64,000 bases of DNA, taken from assembly GCA_001803165.1 (NCBI GenBank), contig MHAZ01000003.1, positions 62,001 through 126,000 on the forward strand. Reading direction: 5' to 3'. Every line of letters begins with the position of its first letter. The stretch's first letter is position 1. The stretch comes from Stygiobacter sp. RIFOXYC2_FULL_38_25 (GTDB lineage: Bacteria > Bacteroidota > Ignavibacteria > Ignavibacteriales > Melioribacteraceae). The position numbers were made by a program, and so were the translations under genes. Positions 45,687 to 54,362 of the stretch are shown here, in pieces. Under the pieces are notes generated by a model. It worked only from the letters and a program-made list of their open reading frames with translations. It was not told where the DNA came from and did no database searches.

Positions 45687-46151
45687 TTAAACTATTTCAC
45701 CCAATATTTTCTCTTCCTCATTAGTGAGAAATTTTTCCAGATCGGTTATTAATACGATGTTACTATCAATCTTGCTTATGCCGGAAAGATAGACTGTGTA
45801 TGGAAATGCCTCTGCAGAATCTACAATTTGGCTTTTGCCAAGTTCATATACACCCGAAACTGAATCAACAACAATTACAATTAAACGTTTGGATGTTTTT
45901 GCAATTACGAATTGCGCTTCTAAGGATAATTCTTTAGTTGGTAAGCGGAATCGTTTGCGGATATCTATTACAGGAATAATTAATCCTTGATAATTCACAA
46001 TGCCTAATACTATATCCGGGGCTTTAGGCAAAGGTGTTATTTCTACCGAAGAGACCACTCTTTCAACCGCCGATAATTGAAACGCGTATTTGATGTCATC
46101 AAGATTAAATAAAACTATTTTATCTATATCACTAATGTCTATGTTATGCAT
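45687..46151 (-). CDS. cheW: CheW-type coupling protein
   Basis: 154 aa, a plain CheW domain: 'KIVLFNLDDIKYAFQLSAVE RVV' split over two blocks, 'VLGIVNYQGLIIPVIDIRKR' and 'SQIVDSAEAFPYTVYLSG'. Start overlaps the upstream receiver gene by 8 nt; 11 nt to cheR. Confidence 0.92.
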   Translation of the reverse strand: MHNIDISDIDKIVLFNLDDIKYAFQLSAVERVVSSVEITPLPKAPDIVLGIVNYQGLIIPVIDIRKRFRLPTKELSLEAQFVIAKTSKRLIVIVVDSVSGVYELGKSQIVDSAEAFPYTVYLSGISKIDSNIVLITDLEKFLTNEEEKILGEIV

Positions 46152-46527
46152 CCTTGCCTACCTGTCCGTTTAACGAAAGTTGTTCTATCAAATTTCTAAT
46201 TACCTGGATGTTTTCGTTTTTGTCAAAGAAGTAATCAGCTCCTTCTTCCGCACATTTAGTCTTATATGGAAGAAATGGGAAATTGGTGAAAACGCAAACT
46301 TTTATTTTGTTGTCTCGGCTTTTTATTTTTTTTAATACCTCAATGCCATTTAGTTCAGGCATCCTAATATCTAACAAAACAAAATCCGGACTTACTTCAT
46401 GAATGATTTTTACAGCTTCCTTCCCATTCGTAGCTTCACCAACTATTTCAACCGTGCTAATGTTTTTCAGCGATTCCTTAATTCTCTCCCTAACCATATC
46501 CGAATCATCAGCTATTACTATTTTCAC
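46144..46527 (-). CDS. Single-domain response regulator (CheY-like)
   Basis: 127 aa receiver with acidic pair 'IADDSDMV', phospho-acceptor Asp in 'DFVLLDIRMPELNG', Thr in 'VFTNFP' and Lys in 'FFDKNENI', so a complete active site. First gene of the core chemosensory operon and likely a CheA target. No output domain; the target protein is unknown. Confidence 0.88.
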   Translation of the reverse strand: MKIVIADDSDMVRERIKESLKNISTVEIVGEATNGKEAVKIIHEVSPDFVLLDIRMPELNGIEVLKKIKSRDNKIKVCVFTNFPFLPYKTKCAEEGADYFFDKNENIQVIRNLIEQLSLNGQVGKDA

Positions 46528-46628
46528 TGTGTCCCCTATTGCAGCAACTCGGCTAAATATAGATTAGAATGATTCAAAAAAGTGTAGGTCAATTGCTGAT
46601 TTCTTTGTAGGTGTTTGCCTGACATGAA

Positions 46629-46690
46629 TTAGGCTGTGGTACTTAGGTAGTAGGCTATTAGGCTATAGGCTGTTAGGCTGTATGTTATGG
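46629..46690. repeat. Intergenic TAGGCTATTAGGCTG-type repeat
   Basis: Run of degenerate units (TAGTAGGCTATTAGGCTATA, GGCTGTTAGGCTGTATG) like those around the four-helix-bundle gene. Lies between narL-type and cheY-type genes, separating the two transcriptional blocks. Confidence 0.5.
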
Positions 46691-46712
46691 TTAGCTGCTG
46701 TTTATCGTGTTC

Positions 46713-47342
46713 TCATTCTATCAAATCATTTTTGATAGCGTAATGAGTCAATTCCGCATTATTTTTTAAGCCGGTTTTTTCAAGCACCCGGGTTCGGTAG
46801 GTACTGATTGTTTTATCACTCAAAAATAATTCGCGCGCAATTTCTTTAACCGATCTTCCCTTTGCAAGCATACACATTATTTGAAATTCACGTTGAGATA
46901 GCTTTTCATGAGGAAGCTTACTAATACCATTTTTTTCATCAAAAATAATTTTCTCAGCTAAAACCGGGGTAATGTACCTTCCACCGCCGGCAATTTTTTT
47001 AATTGCTACTGCCAGTTCTTCCGTGACGCTATATTTACACAAATAACCGGATGCACCTAAATTAAATGCTCTAATAGCATACTGTTCTTGCGGGTGTACA
47101 CTTAATATTAGTACGTTTTCTTTTTCTTCCCTATCCTTTATCGTCTTAAGAATATCGAGACCGCTCAAACCGGGCATTGAAATATCTAGTATTACCAAAT
47201 CATAGTTACTTTGTTCAATTTTAGTAAGAGCTTCGTGTCCATCTCTAGCTTCCTCTACATTTGAAACCTCGTCCATTTTCATTACAATTTGTTTCAATCC
47301 TTCTCTAACAATGGAATGATCGTCCGCAATTAACACATTCAT
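46713..47342 (-). CDS. NarL/FixJ-type response regulator
   Basis: 209 aa. Receiver with Asp in 'DLVILDISMPGLSGLD' and Lys in 'YLCKYSVTEE', then a LuxR-type HTH at about 145-205 ('LSQREFQIMCMLAKGRSVKE', 'LSDKTISTYRTRVLEKTGLK'). DNA-binding transcription regulator; partner is the histidine kinase 12 nt upstream. Targets unknown. Confidence 0.93.
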   Translation of the reverse strand: MNVLIADDHSIVREGLKQIVMKMDEVSNVEEARDGHEALTKIEQSNYDLVILDISMPGLSGLDILKTIKDREEKENVLILSVHPQEQYAIRAFNLGASGYLCKYSVTEELAVAIKKIAGGGRYITPVLAEKIIFDEKNGISKLPHEKLSQREFQIMCMLAKGRSVKEIARELFLSDKTISTYRTRVLEKTGLKNNAELTHYAIKNDLIE

Positions 47343-47354
47343 ATTTCCCTCCTC

Positions 47355-49550
47355 TTAATTTATAGGAACAGAGACTACTAAGGTGGTGCCTTTATTTAGT
47401 GATGATATTATTTCCAAAGCGCCGTTAAATTGTTTCAGCCTCTCTCTCATACCCATAAGACCAAGTGAATTTTTAGAGTTAAGCTTCTCCTGGCTGGCCC
47501 CCACTCCATCATCAATAATTTTTAAGATTATTGTCCCATCGGAAGCAAACAGTTCAACATCAACGTTTTTCGCTTTTGCATGTCTGATAATATTCGTCAA
47601 CCCTTCTTGCAATATTCGGAATAATGTTAACGTAAGGTTCTGGTTAAGCATAGGAATTTCTTTTAAAATACAATTGCAGCTAATATCAGTTCTTTCATGA
47701 AATTCATGACAGTACCATTCAACGGAAGGAACAAGTCCCAAATCATCCAGCATTCCTGGTCGCAAAGTAGCGGAAATCTTTTGTACCTTTTTTAAAGTGT
47801 AGTTAACTATGCCGAGCATATCATTAATTTTTTTATCAACCAATATTTTATCTGTAACCTTTTCTTTGATACTACTTAAATCCATTCTGAGTGCTGTTAG
47901 AGACTGACCCAGCTCATCATGAATTTCTCTAGAAATTTCAGCTCGTTCGTTTTCTCTAACATCATTAAGATGTTTATAGAGTTGTTCTAATTGCTTTTTA
48001 GAATTATGGATTTCTTCTTGTGCTTCTTTACGCTCTGTAATATCTCTGGCAACCACCTGCACACTATTTTTCCCGCTCAAATTTATCGGTGTGGCAGTTA
48101 CATCGGCATAGAAGATTTTTCCCTTTAATGAAATTAATTTTTCTTCAATTGTTGGAACGTTAACTTCTTTTTCTATTATTTTCTTAACTCTCTGCTTAAC
48201 TACTTGTTTAAAATCCGGATGTACGAGATCAATTATTTTTTTACCAATCAGTTCTTCCTTGCTTGCGGCTTCAAATAATCTAACTGAGGATGTGTTTACA
48301 AAATGTATAATTCCATCCACATGTATAAGCACCGCATCAGGGGACTGTTCTACTAGCTTGCGGTATTTTTCCTCACTTTCGCGCAATGCTACTTCTGCCC
48401 TTTTGCTAATTGTTATATCATGAGCTGCTGCAAAGACCCCTTGTATCTCACCTTTCTCATTCTTATAAACAGTTGCATTATAAAGTACATCGGTGGTTGT
48501 TCCCGAAACATGTTTAATTGTTAACGGATAATCTCTTACGAAACCCTCGGCTAATACTTTTTTATATCCTGCTCTAGCCTTAGTCGGATAAGTAAAGTAA
48601 TTTGAAAAATCATCTCCTATAAGTTGTTTATGCGAGAACCCGGTTACTAATTCAGTCGCTTTATTCACATCGGTGATTTTTCCATCGGGACCAATAGTTA
48701 CAAACGGATCCAAACTGGCTTCTATCAGACTACGGTTGTATGAATTAGCGAAACGAACAGCTTCCTCTGCTTTAATATGTTCAGTTACTTCCCGCTCAAC
48801 CAGCAGAACCGAATTGGATTTTAAGGGTGAGAGTTTCCCTTCAAATAGTAATTCATTTTCATTGATTTTTAACGAGTGGTTAATATCTACAGCTTCACGT
48901 TTTTCCAAAGTTCGTCTAACATTGCTAAGAATAAAATCAGCTTGCGCTTTAGGAAATATTTCGTGAAGAGTTTTTCCAACCAATTCCATGTAAGTCTTAG
49001 AATGAAGAGAAGGATTCAATGTTAGTACTTCAACCAAACGTCCTTCATTATCAATTTCGATTATCATATCTGTCAATGCTGAGAATAGTGCGTGAAATTT
49101 TTCTTCATTCTTCTTTATAGATTCTTCAATCTCTTTACGTTTAGTAATATTATTACATATAACCTGCACCCCAATTACAGAAGCATCCTTGTCTATTATC
49201 CTAGTAATGTTCGAAAGAAACCAAAAGTTACCGGTAGGTAATTGAACAAAATCTTCATATTCTATATTGACATCGTTTGCTGCTGAGAGTTGTATTCGTT
49301 TCAAGAATTCTGAACCGGCTGTCCCACCAAATATTTCTAGTACAGATCCCCCGATGTATCCCGAAGTTTTTCCTCCCAGAATATAATTAGCTGCCTTGTT
49401 ACAGCTAATCACTATACCTTCTATGTTAAATACAAATATTGGAATTCCGATGTTCTCGAAAAGTAGTTTATAATACTCTATGTTTTCGTTAAATAGTTCT
49501 GCGGCGGGTCTTTGAATAGTGCAATCAACAGTTTCCATTTTCTTCCCCAT
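47355..49550 (-). CDS. Multi-PAS NarX-type sensor histidine kinase
   Basis: About 731 aa from Met 49550. No membrane segment. Four PAS domains in series (about 20-140, 145-265, 270-390, 395-510), then HisKA_3 with phospho-His in 'ENERAEISREIHDELGQSLT' and HATPase_c ('LFRILQEGLTNIIRHAKAKN', 'GLMGMRERLKQFNG'). Cytoplasmic sensing by PAS ligands, perhaps redox or small molecules. Pairs with the NarL-type regulator. Confidence 0.92.
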   Translation of the reverse strand: MGKKMETVDCTIQRPAAELFNENIEYYKLLFENIGIPIFVFNIEGIVISCNKAANYILGGKTSGYIGGSVLEIFGGTAGSEFLKRIQLSAANDVNIEYEDFVQLPTGNFWFLSNITRIIDKDASVIGVQVICNNITKRKEIEESIKKNEEKFHALFSALTDMIIEIDNEGRLVEVLTLNPSLHSKTYMELVGKTLHEIFPKAQADFILSNVRRTLEKREAVDINHSLKINENELLFEGKLSPLKSNSVLLVEREVTEHIKAEEAVRFANSYNRSLIEASLDPFVTIGPDGKITDVNKATELVTGFSHKQLIGDDFSNYFTYPTKARAGYKKVLAEGFVRDYPLTIKHVSGTTTDVLYNATVYKNEKGEIQGVFAAAHDITISKRAEVALRESEEKYRKLVEQSPDAVLIHVDGIIHFVNTSSVRLFEAASKEELIGKKIIDLVHPDFKQVVKQRVKKIIEKEVNVPTIEEKLISLKGKIFYADVTATPINLSGKNSVQVVARDITERKEAQEEIHNSKKQLEQLYKHLNDVRENERAEISREIHDELGQSLTALRMDLSSIKEKVTDKILVDKKINDMLGIVNYTLKKVQKISATLRPGMLDDLGLVPSVEWYCHEFHERTDISCNCILKEIPMLNQNLTLTLFRILQEGLTNIIRHAKAKNVDVELFASDGTIILKIIDDGVGASQEKLNSKNSLGLMGMRERLKQFNGALEIISSLNKGTTLVVSVPIN

Positions 49551-49650
49551 TTTGTCTCTCAAAGGATTTGGGAATAGCTAACTAAATAGATTCGCAATCA
49601 ATGTTTTTATACTTAAGTAATGTAAAGAAAATAGGTTTAATATGTAACAG

Positions 49651-49770
49651 AGACCTCGGAATAATTAATTTAGTGTCCGTCGGCTGACGGATCGAAGTGT
49701 GACAATTTAGTTTGTAGTGTCATGGTTCGACAAGCTCACCATGACTTAGTCTTAATATTTCAGAGGTCAC
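49651..49770. mobile_element. MITE-like element, 120 bp, with GACCTC ends
   Basis: Terminal inverted repeats: GACCTCGGAATAATTAA (from 49652) and, on the other strand, GACCTCTGAAATATTAA (to 49769). Two hairpins inside: CCGTC/GACGG (49677-49690) and the perfect 8-bp GTCATGGT/ACCATGAC (49719-49745), the latter containing GGTTCGACAAGCTCACC, an intergenic repeat type frequent in this phylum. No coding capacity. Confidence 0.5.
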
Positions 49771-49810
49771 CTTTTATTTAATTAATGAAAAAGTTTAGCA
49801 TAGCGAAATA

Positions 49811-49835
49811 AAAAAAGCCGCTTAAGCTGGCGGCT
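49811..49835 (-). terminator. Rho-independent terminator of ssrA
   Basis: Minus strand: AGCCGC, loop, GCGGCT and a run of seven T, about 12 nt after the mature tmRNA 3' end. Confidence 0.85.
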
Positions 49836-49846
49836 TGCAAAGGAAG

Positions 49847-50200
49847 TGGAGGTGCCGGGAGTCGAACCCGGGTCCGAAATTACCTTTCTATGAACGTCTA
49901 CACACATAGTCTATCTTTTAGTTTCATCCTCGGCAGCATTGATAGACAAATTATGCCGGAACTATCCCGTTAAATTTCACTGAATCAAGCCGGGAAAAAT
50001 GATTCAGCAATCATATCTAGGTCGGCGCTCAGCCAAGTCCCGATATGAGAGAACTTGGTGAACGGCTGCTTATATTATTAAGCAGCTAGGGCGTAATTAG
50101 ATTCGCCAGTTACAGTTTTTTCCGCCGTTTAACGTGTCTGCGGGGAACACGGTGCGCAGTTCAAAGAACGTATAATCCCGTCGAAACCAGTGTCACCCCC
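49847..50200 (-). ncRNA. ssrA: Transfer-messenger RNA (tmRNA)
   Basis: About 354 nt. The 5' end GGGGGTGACACTGGTTTCGA and the 3' end with TCGACTCCCGGCACCTCCA form the tRNA-like half; GGGGGTG pairs with CACCTCC (one G-U). CCA is not encoded. The tag reading frame lies at 50078-50125 on the minus strand and reads AEKTVTGESNYALAA then stop; the ALAA end is the classic proteolysis signal. tmRNA with SmpB frees stalled ribosomes. One-piece, not permuted. Confidence 0.97.
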
Positions 50201-50202
50201 AA

Positions 50203-50237
50203 AAAGAGTGTAGAGTGAAGAACAAAGAGTGTAGAGT
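50203..50237. repeat. 14-bp direct repeat in the ssrA promoter region
   Basis: AAAGAGTGTAGAGT at 50203-50216 and again at 50224-50237, 21 bp apart (two helical turns), immediately upstream of the tmRNA 5' end. Could bind a regulator or be a simple tandem duplication. Confidence 0.6.
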
Positions 50238-50289
50238 TCTTCAATCAAATAACAAGGGGTAGAGAATATAAATGGGTTAAAAGAACAAA

Positions 50290-50838
50290 TTATTTTTGCC
50301 AATTAATATCGGCTGTTCCGGTAATAAAATTTTGGTAACGTGCCAAAACAAAAAGTAAGTCGGATAAACGATTTAAATAAATTTCTACTTCAGAATTTAT
50401 TTCTTCATTCTTACTTAACGAAACTACTTCTCTTTCAGCTCTTCTGCAAACTGTTCTTGCAAGGTGAAGATTTGCAGCGCCTTTAGAACCTCCGGGCAAA
50501 ATAAAGTTTTTTAGTTCCGGAAGTTTCGTCTCATATTTATCTATCAATAATTCAAGCCGTTCGTAGTTCTCTTTTTCGATTCGAGGAATTACAAAACCTT
50601 TATTTCCTTTATCAGCAGGAGTAGCAAGATCAGAACCAAGAACAAATAAATCATTTTGTAAACTCTGCAACAGGGAACAAAGTTCCTTATCATCAATCTC
50701 TGTAAGAGCAACTCCAATTACAGCGTTAAGCTCATCAACAGTACCGTAAGCGGCTATTCGTAGATCATCTTTCCAAACCCTCTTTCCGCCAAAGAGTGAT
50801 GTTTCACCATTATCACCGGTCTTTGTGTAAATTTTCAT
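50290..50838 (-). CDS. PduO-type cob(I)alamin adenosyltransferase
   Basis: 182 aa. Makes adenosylcobalamin from cob(I)alamin and ATP. ATP-binding N-terminus 'KIYTKTGDNGETSLFGGKRV', 'AYGTVDELNAVIGVA', and the helix 'LARTVCRRAEREVVSL' with 'YLNRLSDLLFVLARYQN'. No other B12 gene nearby. Follows the ygfZ gene by 5 nt, so probably cotranscribed. Confidence 0.95.
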   Translation of the reverse strand: MKIYTKTGDNGETSLFGGKRVWKDDLRIAAYGTVDELNAVIGVALTEIDDKELCSLLQSLQNDLFVLGSDLATPADKGNKGFVIPRIEKENYERLELLIDKYETKLPELKNFILPGGSKGAANLHLARTVCRRAEREVVSLSKNEEINSEVEIYLNRLSDLLFVLARYQNFITGTADINWQK

Positions 50839-50843
50839 TTACT

Positions 50844-51902
50844 TCAATCCGCGTTGATAACTTTTACCGGCACTTTTCTGCTGCCAATCAATACGTGGAA
50901 TTGATTAGAGGGAGATAAAGATTTTTTTTTCATCAAACATAATGAAGAATAGCCATGTGAGTTAGCATAAACACCATGGGTTGTAATTGCACCGGCTTCT
51001 TCGCCATTCTCATCTAAAATTATTTTTTGATCATCTAAAATCCGCTCGGAAGAGACAACTTTTGCCAACTTACGTTGAATCTTATCATAAGTATCTAAAC
51101 GGGCAATTACTTCCTGCCCAATGTAACAACCCTTTGTAGAGCAAACATCGCAAATCAAATTAACTTCGTGAGGATTTGCATCAACATTAACTTCGTTTGG
51201 GAATGATGGAATTAATTTTTCCACACGAAAAGTATTTTGCGCGTGCTTACCGATTAACGAAAGATCAAAAACACTTTTGATCTTAAACAGATGATCTACA
51301 AAATCTGTTAGTCTTGCTGAGTCAATTAAGATTTTAATAGAATGACAAGAGTTGCTTTCATTATTCCTAAACAAGTAAAATGTAAATCCATCAACATCAA
51401 ACCGGCGAAAATCTTCAGCATCTGTCTTAGCTAATTCATCACCAACAAGCAGCATTGCAAAGGAATCCGCTTGAGGACCGCTCAATTCCAACAAACTAAA
51501 TTTGTCTGAAATGACTTCCGTTTTAATATCTTCCATTATGATGAACTTGTTGATCCAACTAAATAATCTATTCGAAGAATCATAATCGCTTAAAACCCAA
51601 TATTCATTATCTACAGAGATTAAAGTTGTCTTAGCTATAAATCTGCCTTTTTCATTTAGGAAAAGAGTATTCTTCTTGGTGAAAGGTTTGAGTTCCTTTA
51701 CATCATTTGTTGAAACACGGTGAAGAAAATCAACCGTATCCTTACCAATCATTTTTATCAATGTTGGTTGTTCAACAACTTTTAAGCAAACACCATTCTT
51801 TAATGCCGCGAGTTCTTCTTCAAGATTTGTGAAGCAAAGAAAAGAATTACCATCGTATATAGCTTGCGGATAATTTTCTTTTATGTATTCAAAAAAATTC
51901 AT
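50844..51902 (-). CDS. ygfZ: YgfZ/GcvT-domain iron-sulfur assembly factor
   Basis: 352 aa. Tetrahydrofolate-binding fold with the YgfZ signature 'KGCYIGQEVIARLDTYDKIQ' and 'FLHRVSTNDVKEL' near the N-terminus. YgfZ supports assembly or repair of Fe-S enzymes. It differs from true GcvT in the signature block. Confidence 0.88.
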   Translation of the reverse strand: MNFFEYIKENYPQAIYDGNSFLCFTNLEEELAALKNGVCLKVVEQPTLIKMIGKDTVDFLHRVSTNDVKELKPFTKKNTLFLNEKGRFIAKTTLISVDNEYWVLSDYDSSNRLFSWINKFIIMEDIKTEVISDKFSLLELSGPQADSFAMLLVGDELAKTDAEDFRRFDVDGFTFYLFRNNESNSCHSIKILIDSARLTDFVDHLFKIKSVFDLSLIGKHAQNTFRVEKLIPSFPNEVNVDANPHEVNLICDVCSTKGCYIGQEVIARLDTYDKIQRKLAKVVSSERILDDQKIILDENGEEAGAITTHGVYANSHGYSSLCLMKKKSLSPSNQFHVLIGSRKVPVKVINAD

Positions 51903-51938
51903 TAATGCACTTTCTCCGGAAATTCAGAATTGATTCTG

Positions 51939-52790
51939 TTAATATTTTCTTATCCACTTAGAAGTCATATTTGTAATATAAAGTTGGCGCTTCTCACTCC
52001 AATAAAATGGAATTGAATCGCGCAGCCTAATTACGTGCAATGAATCTTCCCAGAAATGACTTGTAAATCTGTATTCGTAATAATCGGGATACTTATCGTT
52101 ATTAATATTCGCTATCGTTCTTTTCATTGTAAGAGCGAAATATGTTTCCAAAAGATGAGGCGGCTTTTGCCAACCATCTGTCAAGAAGTAATTGTAGTTT
52201 CGGTTGCCAGATATTATTCCATCTTCATAATTAAGTTCTACATACTTCATGTTCTTCGGCTTCCAAGTTTTGATGGACATTCTGTTGAAGCCTCCGTGGA
52301 TCGGCACTTCAGATTCCCAGTGACGGATAAACGCACCGTCTCTGCATTCAAACAATGTTAGCCAAAAGAAAGCTGTACCTAATTTTGTGCTGTCCAGATT
52401 TATAAAACTCGATTCGAAGCCAATAACGTTTTTAGATTCTATAAAGCGCTCGCCCGGTTTGCTCTTGGCAATAACTGCAAGCACATAATTAGCTCCGTCT
52501 TGAAAATAGATTACGGCAGATTTTGGAACGTTATAAGTAAAAGTTCTATCAAATTCTACGAGATAGTTCCCCTCGCCATAATTATCGGCAACGTATTCTC
52601 TTAACGAAATCGTATCGCAAGGGAAACGATTTTTTGTTTGCTCTTTGTCAATGGCAAGATTGTATTCTTTAATATCTTGTTCCTTTGAAGCAGAAGTTGC
52701 AGCATCGCCTTCGGAAGTTCCGCTTTTAGAACATGCTGCAATAGCAGCCACCAGCAAAGAAAACACAAATAACAACTTAATAAGCTTCAT
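51939..52790 (-). CDS. Lipoprotein of unknown function
   Basis: 283 aa from Met 52790 (MKLIKLLFVFSLLVAAIAAC), which gives a proper signal with lipobox IAAC (Cys20); the track start adds eight residues. A Ser/Thr/Ala-rich linker follows the Cys, then a beta-rich body ('YLVEFDRTFTYNVPKSAVIYF', 'FYWSEKRQLYITNMTSKW'). No family recognised. 4-nt overlap logic with the M20 gene is lost with this start; the gap is 20 nt, still consistent with one operon. Confidence 0.65.
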   Translation of the reverse strand: MKLIKLLFVFSLLVAAIAACSKSGTSEGDAATSASKEQDIKEYNLAIDKEQTKNRFPCDTISLREYVADNYGEGNYLVEFDRTFTYNVPKSAVIYFQDGANYVLAVIAKSKPGERFIESKNVIGFESSFINLDSTKLGTAFFWLTLFECRDGAFIRHWESEVPIHGGFNRMSIKTWKPKNMKYVELNYEDGIISGNRNYNYFLTDGWQKPPHLLETYFALTMKRTIANINNDKYPDYYEYRFTSHFWEDSLHVIRLRDSIPFYWSEKRQLYITNMTSKWIRKY

Positions 52791-52810
52791 GAAACTACCC
52801 CTTACTAAAA

Positions 52811-54178
52811 TCATTGTTTAGCTAATTCATCTAAAAAGTACGCAGCGCTGTATAAACCTTTTTCAAAATTTTCCAAACGGAAATGTTCATTTGGAGAATG
52901 TATATCATCCGAATCCAAACCTAAACCCATCATAACAGCCGGAGCTTTTAACTGCCTCATAAAGTCAACAACAATCGGTATCGAACCGCCTTCGCGCGTA
53001 AAAACAGTTTTTTTACCAAATGCTTTTGCCAATGCATTGGAAGCAGCATTAATTCCCGGGCTGTCTAACGGTGCCACAGCCGGCGGTCCAAAATGTAATT
53101 TACGGACTTCGGTCGTTACACTCTTTGGAGAAATTGATTTGAAAAATTTAGCAAACTCTTTTGCTATCTTTTCCGGATCTTGATTTGGTACCAATCTCAT
53201 GCTAATCTTTGTCATAGCTTTTGAAGGAAGAACTGTCTTAGCTCCCTTCTCCGTAAACCCGCCAATGATTCCATTACAATCCAAAGAAGGACGTACCCAT
53301 AAACGTTCTAATGTAGAGAAGCCTTTTTCACCTTGAAGTTCTTTAACAGCTAAATCTTTAGCATAAGCCTTATCCGAGAATTTCAATTTCTTAAAATTAT
53401 CTTTTTCTTTTTTAGTAGGTACTTGAACATTCTTATAGAAATTTTGTATTGCAATTTTGCCGTTTTTATCGTGCAACTTGCTAATCATCTTGGCAAGTTC
53501 GATAATCGGGTTTGCAACCGCGCCGCCAAAACTGCCGGAATGTAAATCCCGGTTAGCCGCGGTTACTTCAACTTCCATGTAAAGAAGTCCGCGCAAACCA
53601 TAAGTGATTGTTGGTACGTTTGGAGCGTACATGCTTGTATCGGAAATCATAATGCAATCACACTTCAGCAGCTCTTGTTCAGTCTTTAAGAATTCAGCCA
53701 GACTTGCGCTGCCAATTTCTTCTTCACCTTCAAACAAAAATTTAACATTAACCGGAAGCGAACCGGTTACTTTCATAAATGCTTCAACCGCTTTTAAGTG
53801 AACAAAATTTTGACCTTTATTATCGTTAGCGCCGCGAGCATATATTTTTCCATCTGCTATACGTGGTTCAAATGGATCTGAAACCCACAAATCAATTGGA
53901 TCTACAGGCTGAACATCGTAATGACCGTAAATCAAAACTGTCGGCTTTCCTGGCTGCTTCAGCCATTCACCATAAACTAAAGGATGACCTTTTGTGGGGA
54001 AAATTTTTACTTTTTCCATTCCCGCGGACTCAAACTGCTTTGCAACATAGTCTGCACATTCAACCATTTTGTCTTTGTGCGTATCAAGCGTGCTAATACT
54101 TGGAATTCTTATATAATCTTTTAACTCATCCAAATAAGCATCAAAATTATCTTTAAGATAATTGATGACTTTTTCCAA
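52811..54178 (-). CDS. M20 family dipeptidase
   Basis: 455 aa from a TTG start at 54178 (MEKVINYLKDNFDAYLDEL). AGGAGG lies 4 nt upstream, while the track's ATG at 54262 has no RBS and adds an unlikely 28 residues. Zinc ligands and motifs of M20: 'VLIYGHYDVQPVDPIDLW', 'ARGANDNKGQ', 'LFEGEEEIGSASL', 'SDTSMY', and 'HSPNEHFRLENF'. Dimerisation domain in the middle ('LHSGSFGGAVANP'). Cytoplasmic peptidase acting on dipeptides such as Xaa-His or similar; exact substrate unclear. Confidence 0.92.
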   Translation of the reverse strand: MEKVINYLKDNFDAYLDELKDYIRIPSISTLDTHKDKMVECADYVAKQFESAGMEKVKIFPTKGHPLVYGEWLKQPGKPTVLIYGHYDVQPVDPIDLWVSDPFEPRIADGKIYARGANDNKGQNFVHLKAVEAFMKVTGSLPVNVKFLFEGEEEIGSASLAEFLKTEQELLKCDCIMISDTSMYAPNVPTITYGLRGLLYMEVEVTAANRDLHSGSFGGAVANPIIELAKMISKLHDKNGKIAIQNFYKNVQVPTKKEKDNFKKLKFSDKAYAKDLAVKELQGEKGFSTLERLWVRPSLDCNGIIGGFTEKGAKTVLPSKAMTKISMRLVPNQDPEKIAKEFAKFFKSISPKSVTTEVRKLHFGPPAVAPLDSPGINAASNALAKAFGKKTVFTREGGSIPIVVDFMRQLKAPAVMMGLGLDSDDIHSPNEHFRLENFEKGLYSAAYFLDELAKQ

Positions 54179-54362
54179 ATTTCCTCCTGGACTATAACAG
54201 TAATGAAAGATATACTTTCTTTTCTTTGTATCTAATTTACACCTAAGTAGTGCTGGATTCAAGTTGCCGGGTCAATGTTTCGTAGTTATAACTACACAAT
54301 TCTAACTACCTTTTCATACTTCCCCGAATATTGCTAAATTCATGTAGTAAAAAATTAGCGCG

